A DNA stretch of 33,982 nt from a virus. Shown here in pieces: positions 23,368 through 31,153 of the stretch (positions within the stretch are counted from its first letter, which is position 1; each line of letters begins with the position of its first letter). The notes under the pieces are model-generated. The model did not search any database. It was not told where the DNA came from and saw only the letters and a program-made list of their open reading frames with translations. A program made the translations under genes and the position numbers. The stretch spans positions 1-33,982 of the IMG/VR virus record IMGVR_UViG_3300034272_001932; one strand, given 5' to 3'.

Positions 23368-24861
23368 CTATCCGTGGATAACTACTCTAAAGGCTCCTAG
23401 GCCTAAGTCGTTTGGACTTTGAGCCATCTTAATAGTAACAGTGTTTGTATCTGTATGCTCTACATCGACTTCAACCTGAGACTTGTCTCCAGTTGATCTA
23501 AATACCTGAACTGTTGTATCTTCTGTTCCTAGGTTATGTGTTATTGCAAAAGTTGTACTTACTGAATCTCCAGGAATTGTTGCTGCTGCTTTTCTAACAA
23601 CAACCGCTGTATCAATCTTTACATTGTCGTCAACAATTTCAAGCCCTAGTCCAGTATTTACTGTTAGAAGGTTTCCTGCTTTAGAAAGACCAGCACCAGC
23701 ATCTATTTGTCCTGCACCAGAGAACTGAGTAAATATTAATGCTACTGTTCCAACTGAAGGTGTTCCATTTGTAGCAAGTACAAATCCATTATCACCGTTA
23801 GTTCCACCCTGCTCTACGAAGAAGAATGAACCGCCAGTTAGTTTTCCATTTACTGCATCTACAGCTCTTGTCCAAGATGCGGTTGTACTTACAACCCAAA
23901 TACCGTTTTCTACAGGATCTGTTTGATCCTTTACAAGTACTCTATCTCCATCGGATAGAGATACTCCATCTACTCCTGTTGTTGTTTGATCAAGAGCAAT
24001 GTTTGCAGTTGTTGCAGCCTTTACGGAATCTTTTACATCTAAACCTTGCTTTAATCCATCTACATAGCCTTTAGTTGCAGCATCAGTAGATTGTGTTGGA
24101 GTTTGATTTATTGTTAAATTTTCTACAGTGATTCTATTTGCAGAGAAGTTACCGCTTGAATCACGAAATACTGTTGTACTTACAACATTGTCTGCTGTAG
24201 CGTTTGATGTAATAGCAACTGATGCACCTTCGCCAGTTCCAGTTGCTGATATTCCATTACCAGATACAGAAACTCCAGCAACATAATCACCAGTTGTATC
24301 TGTTCCAAGCGCTACTGAGTTTGCTTGGACAGCAGTTGTAATTGTTAAATTACCAGAGCCATCCCAGGTTGTAGTTCCAGCTACATCTCCAGCTATCTCT
24401 ACAGTTCTTAAACCATCAAATGCTGTTGCTGTCTGTGCATTTCCAACCAAATCACCATCAAATGTTGGTGCAGTTACTTTTGTAGTTACTGTTACTTCAT
24501 CTGGAAGTGTGATTGTTGCATCACCAGTAGTTCCATCTTTGGTAACTGTAATCTTTCCAGTAGTTCCAACAATGTCTGGAATTTCGTGGCTGTGATCTGC
24601 ACGAGCTACCGCAGTAGAAGTTCCGTCAGACTTAGTGTTTCCAAAAGTTAGAGAAGTTGTCTGTCCGCCAGCACCAAAATCACCTGATGCTCTTAACCAA
24701 GAAGTTCCATTCCAAAAATATAGAAAATTGTCGGTTGTATCAAAATAGATTTGACCCAATCCAGGATTTGCAGGTTTTGCATTGGATGGGGCATTATGAA
24801 TTCTAGCATTGATAAGCTGATTTTTAGCTAAATCAATGTTTATAGCAAATACTCTTGCCAT
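23368..24861 (-). CDS. Tail fibre/structural protein
   Basis: 497 aa. N-terminus (DLAKNQLINARIHNAPSNAK) is followed by GQIYFDTTDNFLYFWNGTSWLRA, the surface module also present in the 530- and 1222-aa fibres. Then come a DHSHEIPDI and TFDGDLVGNAQTATAFDG region (canonical phage fibre motif), TKGYVDGLKQGLDVKDSV near 265-285 and a C-terminal beta domain with AITHNLGTEDTTVQVF. The layout is that of a proximal fibre or baseplate-to-fibre connector. No chaperone lies directly next to it. Confidence 0.65.
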   Translation of the reverse strand: MARVFAINIDLAKNQLINARIHNAPSNAKPANPGLGQIYFDTTDNFLYFWNGTSWLRASGDFGAGGQTTSLTFGNTKSDGTSTAVARADHSHEIPDIVGTTGKITVTKDGTTGDATITLPDEVTVTTKVTAPTFDGDLVGNAQTATAFDGLRTVEIAGDVAGTTTWDGSGNLTITTAVQANSVALGTDTTGDYVAGVSVSGNGISATGTGEGASVAITSNATADNVVSTTVFRDSSGNFSANRITVENLTINQTPTQSTDAATKGYVDGLKQGLDVKDSVKAATTANIALDQTTTGVDGVSLSDGDRVLVKDQTDPVENGIWVVSTTASWTRAVDAVNGKLTGGSFFFVEQGGTNGDNGFVLATNGTPSVGTVALIFTQFSGAGQIDAGAGLSKAGNLLTVNTGLGLEIVDDNVKIDTAVVVRKAAATIPGDSVSTTFAITHNLGTEDTTVQVFRSTGDKSQVEVDVEHTDTNTVTIKMAQSPNDLGLGAFRVVIHG

Positions 24862-24873
24862 TTCAACTCCTCG

Positions 24874-25359
24874 TTAAGACAGATACGCTGTCCCGCTAAA
24901 TTTTTGCGTCATAGTTAGCGTAATGCTGCTAAGATTATTATACTGCACTCCAGTCTCTAATACATCTCCGCCTGTTGCTTTTACAGTGACATTTGGCTTA
25001 AAGCCTAAGTTGTGAAGGATGGTTATTGCCCACCCGTCTGAGTGTGAAACCAGATCATCTGTTCCCCAGCTATACTCAAATGCTACTGGTTCATTGAAAG
25101 GGATTACCGTTGATCCTGTCCACGTTCCAGTACTTGAACCTGGTGTTAATTCTAGCTTTGGACCCCAGAACTTGAAACCAGAAACATCGTAATAAAAGTC
25201 TCCAATAGCCCCAAGCGCATCTGAAGGATTTCCAGAACCATTAAGAATTGTTCTTCCAGAAGGACCCTGTGGTCCAGTTGTTGCAATTTGAATGACTGTG
25301 GTGTTTTCATCTACCTGAATTGATTGATTTAGTTCTGTAACAACTATTGTCTCGGCCAT
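24874..25359 (-). CDS. Small fibre/baseplate connector with short collagen-like motif
   Basis: 161 aa. N-terminal IQIATTGPQGPSGRTILNG has a short Gly-X-Y run, then GAIGDFYYDVSGFKFWGPK, a module typical of phage fibre N-termini, and a C-terminal ITILHNLGFKPNVTVKATG domain homologous in style to the end of the 497-aa protein. It starts by a TAATG overlap with the 116-aa gene and ends 12 nt before the 497-aa gene. Probably a connector between baseplate and fibre. Confidence 0.6.
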   Translation of the reverse strand: MAETIVVTELNQSIQVDENTTVIQIATTGPQGPSGRTILNGSGNPSDALGAIGDFYYDVSGFKFWGPKLELTPGSSTGTWTGSTVIPFNEPVAFEYSWGTDDLVSHSDGWAITILHNLGFKPNVTVKATGGDVLETGVQYNNLSSITLTMTQKFSGTAYLS

Positions 25360-25709
25360 TAAACAGTCACAGCCCTATTTAGAGTAAGAGTTCCTTCAAG
25401 TATTCTTGTTTTAGTAACATTGTCTGGTGCCGTAAGAAGAATGTCATAGAATGACTTTGGATAAATCATCTTATTTGTTCTTTCTGCACTAATAGTAACA
25501 GTTAGCTTTCCAAGTGGTCCATTTATAGATATTCCATCTACATGTGTTAGTGTAAAAGCTAGTTGTTTTCCGCCAGCTTGATCTCTAACCTGCATCTTGG
25601 CTGAATAACCAGTAAGATTTATTGGCTGTTGATTTGAATCATTCCAAACAACATCAAAAGTGTATGTTGCACCTTGGTCGACTGAAAAATTTTTAGTTAC
25701 AAATGGCAT
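25359..25709 (-). CDS. Baseplate/fibre adaptor, Ig-like beta-sandwich
   Basis: 116 aa. DQGATYTFDVVWNDSNQQPINLTGYSAKMQVRD, DGISINGPLGKLTVTISAERT and YPKSFYDILLTAPDN give the strand pattern of small phage baseplate-wedge or BppU-like N-terminal adaptors. First gene of the structural run after ribonucleotide reductase; GAGGAG lies 8 nt upstream of its ATG. Role as fibre adaptor is inferred from position and resemblance. Confidence 0.58.
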   Translation of the reverse strand: MPFVTKNFSVDQGATYTFDVVWNDSNQQPINLTGYSAKMQVRDQAGGKQLAFTLTHVDGISINGPLGKLTVTISAERTNKMIYPKSFYDILLTAPDNVTKTRILEGTLTLNRAVTV

Positions 25710-25756
25710 TTACTGACTCCTCACACAATATCATTTTATCATGAAATGAGTTAGGA

Positions 25757-27691
25757 TTAGGAGCCAATATCTACTACTTCACAACCAGCATCTGATGAAC
25801 AAGCCAGTGATTGGCTTCCAGAAGTTCCATCTTCTGTCTCATACATTGTAAGCATTTCCCAGTAGATTTTTTCTGGCATCTTGGAAAGAGCTTCTTCATA
25901 CTCTTCCTTTGTTGCATCTTGGTATGGTGCTTGCTTATATGTATGATCTGAGTATGGAAGGAATGAAATTCCAGAAACTTCATCAAAATGCTCCCAAACC
26001 CAAGCACCTACTTCCATCCACTCTTCATCTCTTACTGAAACTGTGATAGAAGGCTTATGCTCACACCATGCTCTCTGATAAACAAGCCAAGTATTGAGGT
26101 GTTCAATAGCTGTTAGGTCATTTCTAAGAATTGCTCCTTCTGGAGCTTTTACTGGAAATGAAAATACCTTAGTTTGTGTAGGATTCATAAAGTCATCTTC
26201 TGCAGGAACTCCAGCCTCCATTAAAAATTGCGTTAGAGGATCTTTCTTGTCTCCACGAACTGTACGAATGTAGTAATCGTTATGCCATGGATGCATTCCA
26301 GAAGATACTCCAGTTAATTGAGACACTGTTCCAGAAGGCTTAACGCATGTAATCGCTGCAGAGTGTTGAATACCAATCTTTTCTGCCTCATCATAGTTTG
26401 TCATAACTGCAGTCATTCTAAGGTCATTTAGAACTTGCTCAAGTTTATCTAGACCTTGCTTTCCACTCATCATCTCATGACCAAACTGACCAGTGATAGA
26501 AACTCCTAGCAGTCTTTCTTCTTCAGTGTTCTCTTTCCAAATCTTTCTTAGGTACTTAAAGTTAGTAAGTGTTGATTGCCATGTTCCAAGAATTGTTGCT
26601 AGTTCTACTTTTCTCTTTAGGGTTTCTTCATTATCTTCTGGACGAACAATTACTTCTGAAAGATTACAGAATTGGTATGGACGTAAAATAATTTCAGAAC
26701 ATGGATTAGTTCCATAACGAATTGTCTCATCACGACGACCATATTTTGCTGCCTGCTTTTGTGCAGCCTTTATGTTGTAGATTCCACGCTCACCAGACTT
26801 TGAGTCGTAAAGATTCTTCCACTCTGTAATAAAGTCTGACATTGAAGGACGATCAGTATAAGCAACTGAGTTATTTGCTAGTGCACGATGACCTGTTGCT
26901 TCCCACCATGCTCCAGCTTTTGCTTTTGCCATATCTGTGTCACGCAGATCTGATAGTGAAATCAAAGCAGAACGACGAACGCCTCCTACTACAACTACTT
27001 CTCCGATCTTACACATAATGTCGTGTGCTTCAATTGAGTTTAATCTACGACCTGCTGCATGCTTTACTGTTGAAACGCAAAACTCAAAAAGATTAACAAG
27101 TGGTTCTGGACCTGAAGCACGTCCACCGAATGTCTTAAGACGTGCACCCGCAGGGCGGACATTAGAAACATCCCATGTAGGAATCTGTCCTTGCCACAAC
27201 AATGCAAGAAGTTCTCTTAGTGATTTTGCCCAGCCAGCTTTTGAATCTTCAACTACAATAACAGTGTTTGACTTTTCAAAATGCTCGTTAACTGCTGGTA
27301 GCTTATCAACGTAAACTGACTCAACAGAAAAACCAACACCTGTTCCACACATCAAAATGTACATTGCTTCGTCAAAAGAACGTAGTGAGTCTACTGGAAG
27401 AAATGAGCAATTGTATCCAGCAACATTGTCTCTATCCAAAGCTGGGCCAGCGGTCATAACACCACGCATTGATGGCATAACGTTTCTATTAAATATAGAA
27501 TCACGAATTTCAAATACAAGACTTGCTGATGGCTCGTAGTTATAGTTATCTTTAAGGTGCTTGGTCATATAGTTGACATAGCGGTCAACTGTCTCTCCCC
27601 AAGTTTCTCTTCTCCCATTTTCTGGGATCCATCTTGCATATCTGCTTAGTGCAATGAAATTCTCATATGCGTTATCAATTACTTCTGACAT
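25757..27691 (-). CDS. nrdJ: Class II (adenosylcobalamin-dependent) ribonucleoside-triphosphate reductase
   Basis: 644 aa from ATG 27691 (MSEVIDNAYENF), chosen because GGAGGAG lies 9 nt upstream; the in-frame ATG 24 nt earlier lacks such a site. Makes deoxyribonucleotides from ribonucleotides for phage DNA synthesis, using coenzyme B12. Landmarks: AGYNCSFLPVDS (Cys95, first redox Cys), TNPCSEIIL (Asn329, thiyl Cys331, Glu333), QFCNLSEV (Cys342, exactly 11 after the thiyl Cys as in Lactobacillus RTPR C408/C419), VKPSGTVSQLTGVSSG, and C-terminal ACSSDAGCEVV as the reducing Cys pair. Shorter than the 739-aa Lactobacillus enzyme. It stands alone between GT4 and the tail genes, with its own promoter. 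The host must supply or take up B12. Confidence 0.9.
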   Translation of the reverse strand: MSEVIDNAYENFIALSRYARWIPENGRRETWGETVDRYVNYMTKHLKDNYNYEPSASLVFEIRDSIFNRNVMPSMRGVMTAGPALDRDNVAGYNCSFLPVDSLRSFDEAMYILMCGTGVGFSVESVYVDKLPAVNEHFEKSNTVIVVEDSKAGWAKSLRELLALLWQGQIPTWDVSNVRPAGARLKTFGGRASGPEPLVNLFEFCVSTVKHAAGRRLNSIEAHDIMCKIGEVVVVGGVRRSALISLSDLRDTDMAKAKAGAWWEATGHRALANNSVAYTDRPSMSDFITEWKNLYDSKSGERGIYNIKAAQKQAAKYGRRDETIRYGTNPCSEIILRPYQFCNLSEVIVRPEDNEETLKRKVELATILGTWQSTLTNFKYLRKIWKENTEEERLLGVSITGQFGHEMMSGKQGLDKLEQVLNDLRMTAVMTNYDEAEKIGIQHSAAITCVKPSGTVSQLTGVSSGMHPWHNDYYIRTVRGDKKDPLTQFLMEAGVPAEDDFMNPTQTKVFSFPVKAPEGAILRNDLTAIEHLNTWLVYQRAWCEHKPSITVSVRDEEWMEVGAWVWEHFDEVSGISFLPYSDHTYKQAPYQDATKEEYEEALSKMPEKIYWEMLTMYETEDGTSGSQSLACSSDAGCEVVDIGS

Positions 27692-27745
27692 TTCCGAATA
27701 CTCCTCCTGGCCCATCCATGGGCTTAAAATCTGTTAGTAAATACA

Positions 27746-27774
27746 AGTATAGTGAATCTTATTTTAAAGACCAA
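27746..27774 (-). promoter_or_regulatory. Predicted sigma70-type promoter of the reductase gene
   Basis: On the minus strand, -35 TTGGTC (27769-27774) and -10 TATACT (27746-27751) are separated by 17 bp and lie in the gap after the GT4 gene. Transcription would begin near 27740. A short inverted repeat (GCCCA and TGGGC around 27710-27723) lies between the start and the GGAGGAG ribosome site and could modulate translation. Confidence 0.55.
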
Positions 27775-27780
27775 AAACTT

Positions 27781-28782
27781 TTAAAATTTTTCTTCAATTC
27801 TCTTCATAGCATTATTGGTCAACTGTAACCAATCAAATGATTGAGCAACTTCCGCAGCTTGATTGTAAAAAACTTCAGAATGTGTATTATACCTATTTGC
27901 AACATCTTTTAGCAAATCGCATAAGTGATCAAAGTCTGGTTCTGGCATTTGTCCAGGATGCATGTCTGGCCAAGGCGAAGGGATATAGGAACTCTTTAGC
28001 TCAAGTTCACCTAGATACTTTCTATACTCTGCCCATTCTCCAGTACAAATTGTTGGCATACCAGTTGCAAGGGCTTGAAGCGGAATGAAACCAAAGCCTT
28101 CCCCATAGGAAGGATAAACTAAGCAGTGATGTGTCATAAAAATACCAGCAAGTTGACTTGTAGAAACATCATTTGTTATAATTGATATATTATTAATATT
28201 ATATATATTAGATATATTATATTTATTATATATATTATTATATTTATTATAATTATTATATAATCTAATAGTATTATAATGATGAGCTTTAATTGTTAGT
28301 TGATAATCTGGATCATTCCCAAACACTTGTAAAAAAGCTTCAAAAACCATTTGTCCACCTTTTCTAGGTGCTGGCTCTCCAACATGTAAAAATCTTAATG
28401 GACCATTAGTTTCTCTTTTTACTGGCTTCCATAATTTTTCTACACCATGAGGATAAACATAAACATCTTCTATACCAAGATCTTTGTAAATATTTGCAAC
28501 CCATTGAGACGGAGCCCAAACATCATCTGCTTGTTTTAAAGTTTCTAACCATCCTTGTTTTAACTTAGTTGATTCCCATGGATGAAAAGCAATTTGTTTT
28601 TGATCTTTATTAAATTGAATAAATTGTGGTTGACTAAAATTTAATTGAACTTTAGCTTTTGGGTAACGAAAAGGAATTTTATGTCCTAATTCTTGCATAG
28701 AGGTAACCATATGATACCCTGCATATCCATAACCTGTATTTATATTTAAACTTCCTGGATTTGTATTAAAACTTAAAATCAC
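27781..28782 (-). CDS. GT4-family glycosyltransferase with an AT-rich coding insertion
   Basis: 333 aa, GTG start at 28782. N-terminal GYGYAGYHMVTSMQELGH, WAPSQWVANIYKDLG, VYPHGVEKLWKP and FLHVGEPAPRKG, then CLVYPSYGEGFGFIPLQALATGMPTICT, are the Rossmann and C-terminal nucleotide-sugar motifs of GT-B family 4. In the E-x7-E motif the second Glu is Gln (Glu228, Gln236). Residues about 170-200 are an unusual Asn/Tyr/Ile/Lys low-complexity block (YNNYNKYNNIYNKYN and similar) inserted between KAHHYN and ISIITND, encoded by almost pure A/T. The enzyme probably glycosylates a virion or host surface component or DNA; donor unknown. Divergently arranged with the lysin gene, 40 bp apart. Confidence 0.75.
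   Translation of the reverse strand: MILSFNTNPGSLNINTGYGYAGYHMVTSMQELGHKIPFRYPKAKVQLNFSQPQFIQFNKDQKQIAFHPWESTKLKQGWLETLKQADDVWAPSQWVANIYKDLGIEDVYVYPHGVEKLWKPVKRETNGPLRFLHVGEPAPRKGGQMVFEAFLQVFGNDPDYQLTIKAHHYNTIRLYNNYNKYNNIYNKYNISNIYNINNISIITNDVSTSQLAGIFMTHHCLVYPSYGEGFGFIPLQALATGMPTICTGEWAEYRKYLGELELKSSYIPSPWPDMHPGQMPEPDFDHLCDLLKDVANRYNTHSEVFYNQAAEVAQSFDWLQLTNNAMKRIEEKF
28175..28281 (-). repeat. AT-only minisatellite-like tract inside the GT4 gene
   Basis: About 105 bp of almost pure A/T made of imperfect TATTATATTTAT-type units, in frame, adding an Asn/Tyr/Ile-rich loop. The surrounding gene has ordinary composition, so this is a local expansion rather than general bias. Confidence 0.8.
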
Positions 28783-28785
28783 GAT

Positions 28786-28815
28786 TTGACAAATCCTTTC
28801 ATAATAGGTTAAGAT
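28786..28815 (+). promoter_or_regulatory. Promoter giving an apparently leaderless lysin mRNA
   Basis: TTGACA (28786-28791), 18-bp spacer, TAAGAT (28810-28815). The ATG of the lysin is at 28823, so the expected start point (7 bp after the -10) falls on or next to the A of ATG. No ribosome-binding sequence precedes it. Leaderless mRNAs are frequent in Actinobacteria. Confidence 0.68.
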
Positions 28816-28822
28816 AGTATTT

Positions 28823-29395
28823 ATGTTTACTAAAAACTTAGTAGTAGCTGCCGCAAAGCTAGTGTTCGTTGGTTATTTATTTAGCCAATTTCCGAGCATT
28901 GACTCTACCGCAGTTGCCAATGACATTGTAGCATTATCCGACGTAAAAGTCCAAGATGATGTGAATTACGTATACCTGTCTGATTTCCGTCAGCAGGACA
29001 AGCAATTTTCAGATGAAGACCTGGCCCAACTGCTTTATTGTGTGGGCTTCCGTGGATTAGATCTACGTGAAGCATGGAGCGTTGCTAAGAAGGAGTCAAA
29101 CGGTAGGCCACTTGCTTATAATGGAAATGCAAAAACAGGAGATAGCTCATATGGTATTTTCCAAATCAATATGATTGGAAATTTAGGACCAGAGCGTAGA
29201 GATAAGTTTGAACTAACTTATAATCGAGACCTCCTTGATCCAGTTACAAATGCTGAAGCAGCATTTTTTATGTCTCAGGGTGGAGACAACTGGATATCAT
29301 GGAAGGGTATGACACCTAGAACTAAATCATGGATGGCTCAGTATCCTAAAAACTTTAAGCCACAACCATGCAAGGAGAAGAGAGTAAGTAATTAA
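28823..29395 (+). CDS. Exported lysozyme/lytic transglycosylase-like lysin
   Basis: 190 aa. Residues 5-21 form a hydrophobic N-terminal segment preceded by Lys4 and followed by a small-residue stretch (AVAND), a signal peptide or signal anchor. The catalytic domain has LREAWSVAKKESNGRPLAYN with candidate catalytic Glu91, DSSYGIFQINMIG (107-119) and a terminal MSQGGDNWISWKG; this is the SLT/goose-type lysozyme fold that cleaves peptidoglycan glycan strands. A signal-led lysin can be exported by the host Sec system without a classic holin, and no holin is obvious beside it, though small membrane proteins follow. TAATG overlap with the next gene makes an operon with thyX. Confidence 0.78.
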   Translation: MFTKNLVVAAAKLVFVGYLFSQFPSIDSTAVANDIVALSDVKVQDDVNYVYLSDFRQQDKQFSDEDLAQLLYCVGFRGLDLREAWSVAKKESNGRPLAYNGNAKTGDSSYGIFQINMIGNLGPERRDKFELTYNRDLLDPVTNAEAAFFMSQGGDNWISWKGMTPRTKSWMAQYPKNFKPQPCKEKRVSN

Positions 29396-29607
29396 TGGAC
29401 ATTAGAATTGTGCGGGAATTCTTGGGACGTTTTCATGGGGACAGGGATATAACCTGTCCCTATGATCTTTACGAGATGTTGCCAAATTTAACAGATAATG
29501 ATACAGTGTATCTATATTGCTTGGCATGTAACCATAGAGTTAATGTTGGGTATAATCTGTACGATAGAATGAAAAGAGCGGTACTTGAACCACATCAACG
29601 TAATTAA
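29395..29607 (+). CDS. Small Cys-containing hypothetical protein
   Basis: 70 aa, unknown. CPYD near residue 21 and YCLACNHRVNVG (41-52) place three Cys in a zinc-finger-like spacing. Similar short proteins are frequent near nucleotide-metabolism genes of actinophages. Coupled to the lysin gene by TAATG and overlapped by thyX at its end. Confidence 0.58.
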   Translation: MDIRIVREFLGRFHGDRDITCPYDLYEMLPNLTDNDTVYLYCLACNHRVNVGYNLYDRMKRAVLEPHQRN

Positions 29608-30280
29608 TAATATTGGATATGTAAGACTTGTAGATACACTTGGTAGCGATTTATCAGTAGTTAATGCTGCTAGAGTATCATATGATAAAGAAAGCACAGA
29701 ATTGAGTGAGCGTGACCAGAAGCTCATTCGATTTTTGTTAAAAGAAAATCACACTAGCCCATTTCGTCATGCTGCGATGACGTTTGAAATCTATGCACCA
29801 TTAATGGTTGCTCGTCAATGGTGGAAGTATGCTGTTGCTTCATCTCATATTGACGATCAGAACGGCTGGAATGAATCTTCTCGTAGATATATTACTGAGA
29901 ATGAGATATTCTATATTCCAATGCCTAACGAATGGAGAAGTGCTCCAGAAAACTCTAAGCAGGGTTCAGGAGAGCCAGTATCAGATATTGTAGGTGCTAA
30001 ATATACTCAAGCTCTACGACAGATTTCTGAGTTTGGTATGAGTAAATATGAGGAAGCATTGAGTGATGGCGTCGCACCAGAGATGGCTCGACTTATGTTA
30101 CCTGCATATTCTATGTATGTTCGCTGGAGATGGACAGTATCACTACAAGGTGTTTTAACTTTCCTTGATCAGCGTCTCCCACATGATGCACAGGTAGAAA
30201 TTCAGGAATATGATAAAGCTATAAAAGAGTTTGTAAAAGAGAAGTTTCCTATGACATACGAGGTATATAATAATGAGTGA
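29585..30280 (+). CDS. thyX: Flavin-dependent thymidylate synthase, variant signature
   Basis: 231 aa. Makes dTMP from dUMP with FAD and methylene-tetrahydrofolate, supplying thymidine to a phage whose genome is AT-rich. HTSPFRHAAMTFEIYAPLMVARQWW, ARLMLPAYSMYVRWRWTVSLQ and RLPHDAQVEIQEY are typical ThyX segments. The diagnostic R-H-R-x7-S motif is altered: the sequence is RQWWKYAVASSHIDDQ then NGWNESSRRY (77-102), with Lys-Tyr-Ala in place of Arg-His-Arg and an 8-9 residue insertion before N-E-S-S-R-R-Y. TTG start at 29585 is inferred from overlap and a GAAAAGAGCGG stretch upstream; a later start would cut conserved residues. Partners the class II reductase in dNTP supply. Confidence 0.88.
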   Translation: MNHINVINNIGYVRLVDTLGSDLSVVNAARVSYDKESTELSERDQKLIRFLLKENHTSPFRHAAMTFEIYAPLMVARQWWKYAVASSHIDDQNGWNESSRRYITENEIFYIPMPNEWRSAPENSKQGSGEPVSDIVGAKYTQALRQISEFGMSKYEEALSDGVAPEMARLMLPAYSMYVRWRWTVSLQGVLTFLDQRLPHDAQVEIQEYDKAIKEFVKEKFPMTYEVYNNE

Positions 30281-30485
30281 TCCGAAACCAGAAGTACAAA
30301 ATATTGACGATAACCTGGGTATGGTCAATTATATTCTGCTATCTAGAATTTACGACGTTCTCTGCTTAATTGCAGATGGGGTCGGAAAAGGCGAAGAGAT
30401 GTTGCAGTTAATTGAATCCCATAAAGATGGTAAGTTGCTTGGACCAGATCCAGCGCTAATTGAGGAAGTCGTAGATGAGGCATAA
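30273..30485 (+). CDS. Small hypothetical protein
   Basis: 70 aa, unknown; central LGMVNYILLSRIYDVLCLIADG (15-36) is amphipathic or weakly hydrophobic and the ends are acidic. It overlaps the end of thyX by 8 nt and is probably co-translated. The same motif recurs in small actinophage proteins of unknown role as far as I recall. Confidence 0.6.
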   Translation: MSDPKPEVQNIDDNLGMVNYILLSRIYDVLCLIADGVGKGEEMLQLIESHKDGKLLGPDPALIEEVVDEA

Positions 30486-30633
30486 AGTGGCTACAGTAAC
30501 AGCAGGTATAGCAGTATTATCTGGCTTTGCAGCAGTAGGTTTTGCTATCTATGCTGCTAAGACTCTAGCCGAAGTTTTAGAGGATGATTTATTTTCAGTC
30601 GACGAAGAAGTTGACTTAGAAAATGAGTTATAG
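30475..30633 (+). CDS. Small single-pass membrane protein (52 aa)
   Basis: ATG 30475 reads MRHKVATVTAGIAVLSGFAAV and so on: a positively charged start, one hydrophobic helix (about 5-27), then an acidic tail. GAGGA lies 8 nt upstream. A GTG at 30487 in the same frame, with GAGG 6 nt upstream, gives a 48-aa version. Its size, single helix and place in the lysin operon are compatible with a holin-like or spanin-like role, but nothing proves it. Confidence 0.55.
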   Translation: MRHKVATVTAGIAVLSGFAAVGFAIYAAKTLAEVLEDDLFSVDEEVDLENEL

Positions 30634-30639
30634 TATTCT
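30611..30639 (+). promoter_or_regulatory. Predicted promoter for the 30640-30824 leader/RNA
   Basis: TTGACT (30611-30616), 17-bp spacer, TATTCT (30634-30639), lying over the end of the small membrane-protein gene. Start point expected near 30646. Confidence 0.4.
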
Positions 30640-30645
30640 TATAGA

Positions 30646-30726
30646 AGTGTTTGGTTGAGCATCCACCATGCTCCCTTACATTAGAGGCCCTTGGATTACC
30701 GCAGATCCGAGGGTTCTCGTCTTTTT
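30646..30726 (+). ncRNA. Candidate small structured RNA or leader ending in an intrinsic terminator
   Basis: Between the membrane-protein gene and the 62-aa gene, 191 bp lack any ORF but are dense in inverted repeats. Stem 1 is GAGCAT/ATGCTC (30657-30673). Stem 2 is CCCTTGGAT/ATCCGAGGG (30688-30713; one G-U pair), extended by GAG/CTC and followed by TCTTTTT to 30726, a good terminator shape. A second terminator-like AGGC/GCCTTTTT follows at 30727-30745, then AGGCC-T-GGCCT. Promoter and terminator bound an RNA of about 80 nt; alternatively it is an attenuating leader of the next gene. No known RNA family recognised. Confidence 0.35.
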
Positions 30727-30824
30727 AGGCCATAGAAGCCTTTTTAAGGCCTGGCCTAGGGGAAGGTATCAAAAGTGAGCCGAAAGAGGCTGATAGGCAT
30801 TTTTAAGGCGGAATTAGGGATATT
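30727..30824 (+). other. Intergenic region rich in GGCC inverted repeats
   Basis: Holds a short AGGC...GCCTTTTT hairpin, an 11-bp palindrome AGGCC-T-GGCCT near 30747-30757 and an AGCC/GGCT stem with GAAAGA loop near 30778-30791. No ORF. The GATATT before ATG 30825 is not a ribosome site, so translation of the next gene may rely on RNA structure. Confidence 0.4.
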
Positions 30825-31013
30825 ATGTCAGTTCAGTATAGAGCAGCATATAGGAAGTATATAGAGCAAAAGTACAAGTCATGTACTCTATGCAAGAAAG
30901 AGCTAAAGCTCTTTATCTCCGCCGACTTTTTACCAATAGAAAAGTCAGATCATATATTAAAACCACTATGTAAGAAATGTGCAGATAGAATATGGCAAAT
31001 GCATCAAGAATAG
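30825..31013 (+). CDS. Small zinc-finger protein (62 aa)
   Basis: SCTLCKKELKLF and LKPLCKKCADRIW provide two C-x2-C knuckles 28 residues apart, resembling an HNH-like or treble-clef zinc-binding fold without the HNH residues. Positively charged, so DNA or RNA binding is plausible. Located after the structured RNA region; overlaps the next small Zn-finger gene by 22 nt. Confidence 0.6.
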   Translation: MSVQYRAAYRKYIEQKYKSCTLCKKELKLFISADFLPIEKSDHILKPLCKKCADRIWQMHQE

Positions 31014-31108
31014 TTATCTGTGAGATATGCAAAAAAGAAATCGAAGTTCGATCTGTCTTTGCACATTTCACATTGAATAATCATATATATAGAGAACATA
31101 AATCCTAG
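30992..31108 (+). CDS. Very small C2H2-like zinc-finger peptide (38 aa)
   Basis: ATG 30992 to TAG 31108 reads MANASRIVICEICKKEIEV and then a F-x-x-H...H pattern ending REHKS. C-x2-C followed by two His fits a single C2H2 finger. The gene ends inside the first copy of a direct repeat. Coupled to the preceding 62-aa protein by overlap. Confidence 0.5.
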   Translation: MANASRIVICEICKKEIEVRSVFAHFTLNNHIYREHKS

Positions 31109-31143
31109 TCAACTAGAATATTAGATATTCAAAAATGTTAATA
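31106..31143. repeat. Direct repeat copy 1 flanking the tRNA unit
   Basis: TAGTCAACTAGAATATTAGA plus T, then a near-match, repeated at 31341-31378 (21 identical leading bases, few differences over about 38 bp). Read on the minus strand it carries a TTGACT -35-like hexamer. The unit between copies holds the tRNA and small ORF. Confidence 0.75.
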
Positions 31144-31153
31144 AAATTTTTTG

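Noticed and set aside
28823-29395. Resuscitation-promoting factor
   Set aside because: Motif spacing fits SLT/goose-type lysozyme better and the neighbour genes are phage type.
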